A stretch of DNA of 7,864 nt from an uncultured Verrucomicrobiales bacterium (GTDB lineage: Bacteria; Verrucomicrobiota; Verrucomicrobiia; Verrucomicrobiales; Akkermansiaceae), in the NCBI GenBank assembly GCA_937916135.1, contig CALFTQ010000001.1, positions 1-7,864 on the forward strand, given 5' to 3'. Made by a program: the position numbers and the translations under genes. Of this stretch, positions 5,165 through 7,864 are shown piece after piece; position 1 is the stretch's first letter; each line of letters starts with the position of its first letter. A model generated the notes under the pieces. The model worked only from the letters and a program-made list of their open reading frames with translations, was not told the DNA's origin and ran no database searches.

Positions 5165-5951
5165 CCTTATTCGTTCCCCAGCGGCGGTGCAGCCAGGTTT
5201 CAATGGGCGAGAACAGAATCTTATCCGCCAGCAGACCCACGGCAATGATGATGAACATGATACCGATGACCTGGTACATGCGCTGCAGCTCGCGGCCATA
5301 GTGCAGGTACTGGCCGATACCGAAGCCGGACACCACGGATACATAAATCTCCGCCGCCATGAGCGAGCGCCAGGCAAAGGCCCAGCCCTGCTTCATGCCG
5401 CTCACCACAAAGGGGGCCGAGGCCGGCAGGGTCACGAACACCAGCGTGTGCAGCGGGCTGGAACCCATGGTGCGCGCGGCGCGGGCATAGATGGGCGGCA
5501 CATTCTTCATGCCGTTCTGGGTGGAGAGCAGCACACTCCACAGCGTGCCCATGATGACCACAAAGAGCAGGGCGGCTTCCGTCTGCCCGAACCAGATGCA
5601 GGCCAGCGGCACCCAGCACACGCTGGGCAGCGCCTGCAAGCCCAGCGCCAGCATGCCCAAGGTATCATTCACGCTGCGGAAACGCGCGGCCAGCATACCC
5701 AGCGGCACCCCCAGCACCAGGCCGATGACGTAGCCGATGAGCAGGCGGCGCAGGGTGATGAGCATGGAAAGCGGGATTTTGCCGTTCACGGTGTTATCCC
5801 ACAGGTAGTGGCCCACGGTGCTGGGCGGGGGCAGCACATAGGGCGACCACAGGCTGATATCCAGCCCGAAGGCTGCTAAATCGCCAGTGAGCGCCGCCCA
5901 CACCAGAATGAGCAGCAGGAAGAAGAAAATAGTGATGATAACGCGTTTCAT
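5160..5951 (-). CDS. ABC transporter permease, SsuC/TauC type
   Basis: This 263-residue integral membrane subunit belongs to an importer of the nitrate/sulfonate/taurine class. About six hydrophobic segments are visible (roughly residues 4-21, 70-90, 98-120, 125-143, 177-200 and 229-247). Between the fourth and fifth lies the EAA loop that docks on the ATPase: ARAARTMGSSPLHTLVFVTLP (156-176), with the conserved Gly at 163. The ending FSPIETWLHRRWG is typical of SsuC/TauC (family ERxxxxW). The start follows the ATPase stop by 6 nt and begins with a basic pair before the first membrane helix. It is normal in length and intact. Substrate class comes from family resemblance only. Together with the adjacent SBP and ATPase it forms a complete transporter. 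Confidence 0.92.
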   Translation of the reverse strand: MKRVIITIFFFLLLILVWAALTGDLAAFGLDISLWSPYVLPPPSTVGHYLWDNTVNGKIPLSMLITLRRLLIGYVIGLVLGVPLGMLAARFRSVNDTLGMLALGLQALPSVCWVPLACIWFGQTEAALLFVVIMGTLWSVLLSTQNGMKNVPPIYARAARTMGSSPLHTLVFVTLPASAPFVVSGMKQGWAFAWRSLMAAEIYVSVVSGFGIGQYLHYGRELQRMYQVIGIMFIIIAVGLLADKILFSPIETWLHRRWGTNKD

Positions 5952-5957
5952 GTCGGC

Positions 5958-6767
5958 TTAATCAGATTCGTTGGCGGTGTAGCCCTTCAGCGCCGAGGTG
6001 ATGCTCTGCGAGAGGTCGGCCAGGTCGTGGTTGTTGATATTGCGCGGGCGGGCCAGGTAGACCGGGAATTCCTCGCGCACGCGGCCCGGGTGCGGGGAGA
6101 AGAGAACCACGCGGCTGCCCAGGCACACGGCTTCGCGCACGTTGTGCGTCACGAACACGATGGTCTTGCGGCGCTTCTCCCACACGTCCTGGATATCGCC
6201 GTAGAGCCGCTCGCGGGTCATGGCATCCAGCGCGGAGAAGGGCTCGTCCATGAGCAGAATCTTGGGGTTCGGCGCCAGGGAGCGGGCCAGGGCCACGCGC
6301 TGGCGCATGCCGCCGCTCAGTTCGTGGATGTTGGCGTGGGCAAAGCGGTCCATCTTCACGAGGTAGAGGTAGTACTTGGCCACCTCCAGACGCTCCTTAT
6401 CGGTGAGGTTGGGTTTCTGCTTGAGCCCGAACATCACGTTGCCGATGACATCCAGCCAGGGGAAGAGCGCATGCTCCTGGAACATGACCATGCGGTCGCG
6501 CCCCGGGCCGGTGATGGGGGTGCCGTCGATGAGCGCCATGCCGCTATCCGGTTTTTCCAGCCCTGCGATGATATTGAGCAGGGTGGATTTGCCGCAGCCG
6601 CTCGGACCCACAAAGCAGACGAACTCGCCCTCGTTGATGGTGAGCGAAACATCATCCAGCGCGCGCACGGTGCCGCGCTTGGTCACGAAATCCTTGCACA
6701 CATGCTCGATACTGAGCTTGGCGGTCGGAAAATTGTGTATCTCCTCGTGTAGTTTTTCCTGTGTCAT
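5958..6767 (-). CDS. ABC transporter ATPase, SsuB/TauB type
   Basis: This 269-residue cytoplasmic nucleotide-binding subunit powers the adjacent permease. All catalytic elements are present: Walker A GPSGCGKST (54-62), Q-loop Gln97 in MVMFQEHALFPW, signature LSGGM (150-154), Walker B ILLMDEP (170-176), D-loop SALD (178-181) and switch His208 in VTHNVREAV. The FQEHALFPWLDV stretch and the ending region FSPHPGRV are typical of the nitrate/sulfonate/taurine group. Its ATG overlaps the SBP stop by one base (TGATG), a sign of translational coupling. No Shine-Dalgarno site is visible. The first 18 residues are an extra polar N-terminal extension before the usual LSIEHVCKDF start, so a later start is possible but not indicated. 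Confidence 0.95.
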   Translation of the reverse strand: MTQEKLHEEIHNFPTAKLSIEHVCKDFVTKRGTVRALDDVSLTINEGEFVCFVGPSGCGKSTLLNIIAGLEKPDSGMALIDGTPITGPGRDRMVMFQEHALFPWLDVIGNVMFGLKQKPNLTDKERLEVAKYYLYLVKMDRFAHANIHELSGGMRQRVALARSLAPNPKILLMDEPFSALDAMTRERLYGDIQDVWEKRRKTIVFVTHNVREAVCLGSRVVLFSPHPGRVREEFPVYLARPRNINNHDLADLSQSITSALKGYTANESD

Positions 6768-7747
6768 CAGTCTTGCTTGTAAATCATTCCTTCAAGCGGC
6801 GGCACGCGGTCCAGCAGCCCGGTGGCCTGCGCGTCCTTCACAAATTGCTCCAGCCCCGGCAGGTCAATCGCATCCGTCAGCTTCAGCCGCTTCCATGCGC
6901 TGCGCACCAGCTCCGGCTCCATGGGGGCCTGGGTCAGCTGGGTGAGCTCATCCACCACGCGCGCCTGGGCTTCTTCCGGGTGCTCGATAATCCACTGCGT
7001 GAGCTCGCGGTGGGCGCGGATGATGGTGGCAGCCTGCTGCGGGTGCAGCTTCAGCCAGCCCACGCGCCCGGCCAGCACCGTGGTGACCACATCCGGCTCC
7101 TGCACCAGCACTTTCGCACCGGCCATGCTTTCCAGACGCGAAACCCAGGGTTCCACCGTCCAGCAGGCGGCGATTTCGCCCTGCTTCATGAGCTGCAGCT
7201 GCATGGAGTTCGGCGTGGGGGCCACGCGGCAGTCGCCCGCACCCTCCAGCGTGCATTTCAGGCCGTTTCTGGTCAGCCAGGCGCGGCAGGAGACATCCTG
7301 CGTGTTGCCCAGCTGCGGGGTGGCAATGCTGCGCCCCTTGAAATCGGAGGGGGAGTTGATGCCGCTCTCCGGTGCCACCAGGAGGGCCGCCCCGCCATTC
7401 ACCGCCCCGGCCAGCAGGCGCACCTCGCGTCCGGCAGAGACGGCATAGGCATTCAGCGCAGGACTGGGGCCCACGTAGGTGAGGTCGGCCGTGCGCCCGA
7501 AGAGGGCTTCCATGGCGGTGGGCCCGGCATTGTAGGTGTACCATTCCACCGAGTAGCCGGGCAGGTAACGCTCGAACCAGCCCTCGCCGTGGCGGCTCAT
7601 GTTGCGGGCCACCAGGGCCTGCACATGGGTCACATTCGGAAACCCGCCGATGCGGATTACCTTGCTATCCGGGTTCTCCTGATTGCACCCCGCCATCACG
7701 AACAGGGCGCACACCAGGAACAGGCAGCTGAGCAGTTTTTTGAGCAT
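6767..7747 (-). CDS. ABC substrate-binding lipoprotein, SsuA/TauA type
   Basis: This 326-residue binding protein should be membrane-anchored on the outside of the cytoplasmic membrane. The signal peptide has KK at 3-4, a hydrophobic core and lipobox VMAGC, so Cys21 would be lipidated. The mature part is of the SsuA/NMT1 type: IRIGGFPNVTHVQALVARN at the N terminus, then YNAGPTAMEALFGRTADLTYVGPSPALNAY, GRSIATPQLGNTQDVSCRAWL across the ligand-cleft region, and AACWTVEPWVSRLE. These fit binding of a small anion such as a sulfonate, but the ligand is not certain. Cysteines 154, 165, 173 and 195 cluster in one lobe and may form disulfides. It is the first gene of the four-gene unit. The ATG at 7747 gives a normal signal peptide and has no Shine-Dalgarno site. 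Confidence 0.92.
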   Translation of the reverse strand: MLKKLLSCLFLVCALFVMAGCNQENPDSKVIRIGGFPNVTHVQALVARNMSRHGEGWFERYLPGYSVEWYTYNAGPTAMEALFGRTADLTYVGPSPALNAYAVSAGREVRLLAGAVNGGAALLVAPESGINSPSDFKGRSIATPQLGNTQDVSCRAWLTRNGLKCTLEGAGDCRVAPTPNSMQLQLMKQGEIAACWTVEPWVSRLESMAGAKVLVQEPDVVTTVLAGRVGWLKLHPQQAATIIRAHRELTQWIIEHPEEAQARVVDELTQLTQAPMEPELVRSAWKRLKLTDAIDLPGLEQFVKDAQATGLLDRVPPLEGMIYKQD

Positions 7748-7754
7748 TCGTTAA

Positions 7755-7783
7755 AAACTACCAGAATCCCCGCCCGCGGTCAA
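7755..7783 (-). promoter_or_regulatory. candidate promoter of the ABC/oxidase operon
   Basis: On the minus strand TTGACC (7783-7778, five of six to consensus) is followed after 17 nt by TAGTTT (7760-7755, three of six). The predicted start would fall at about 7748, next to the ATG at 7747, implying a leaderless or nearly leaderless mRNA. That would agree with the missing ribosome binding site. The -10 is poor, so confidence is low. Confidence 0.3.
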
Positions 7784-7802
7784 GCTGCAAGTGCGGCAAT
7801 TC

Positions 7803-7842
7803 GCGCTGAGCGCATTCGGACAAAAATATGCACACCGAAATG
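7803..7842. promoter_or_regulatory. dyads upstream of the ABC operon
   Basis: GCGCT-G-AGCGC (7803-7813) is a perfect 5-bp dyad. CATTCGG (7813-7819) is nearly inverted at CCGAAATG (7835-7842) across 15 bp. They lie about 55-95 bp upstream of the SBP start, a usual place for an activator site. No known regulator motif was recognised, and chance is possible. Confidence 0.25.
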
Positions 7843-7864
7843 CAAAAATTGGGGGCAGAAAAGA

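Overview
The window looks like a chromosomal segment of a GC-rich Gram-negative bacterium. Evidence: sigma70-type promoters, a lipoprotein substrate-binding protein, and an intramembrane protein pair of DUF2157 and GDYXXLXY type. Apart from one transferred gene, no start in the window has a clear Shine-Dalgarno site. I could not fix the phylum from sequence alone. A gut-type Verrucomicrobiota relative is a guess, not a result.

Layout. Bases 1-55 hold the 5' part of a tRNA-Asp(GTC) on the minus strand, cut by the window edge, with a near-consensus promoter and a hairpin-rich leader. Divergent from it, a plus-strand unit (202-2196) encodes a DUF2157 polytopic membrane protein and a GDYXXLXY-domain protein. 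Next comes a toxin-antitoxin locus (2270-3607) in toxin-then-antitoxin order. Its toxin gene has been split by a 583-bp transposase-less element (2556-3138). The element has imperfect terminal inverted repeats, is flanked by a CTAG duplication and carries one GNAT acetyltransferase gene. Removing the element and one CTAG joins the two toxin pieces in frame into a 117-residue protein, so the pre-insertion state can be reconstructed exactly. The XRE antitoxin gene downstream is intact.

The convergent intergenic region 3608-3754 holds a stem-loop and an unusual array of four perfect hairpins. All have different stem sequences but are joined by the constant word ACGATATC. On the minus strand, 7747-3755 reads as a four-gene operon: SBP lipoprotein, ABC ATPase (1-base overlap), permease (6-nt gap) and a GlcD-type FAD-linked 2-hydroxyacid oxidoreductase (25-nt gap). 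The transporter is of the sulfonate/taurine/nitrate (SsuABC/TauABC) type. The oxidase sitting downstream suggests that the imported compound, or something made from it, is a 2-hydroxy acid; this is inference.

The most notable objects are the mobile insertion cassette inside the toxin gene and the ACGATATC hairpin array.
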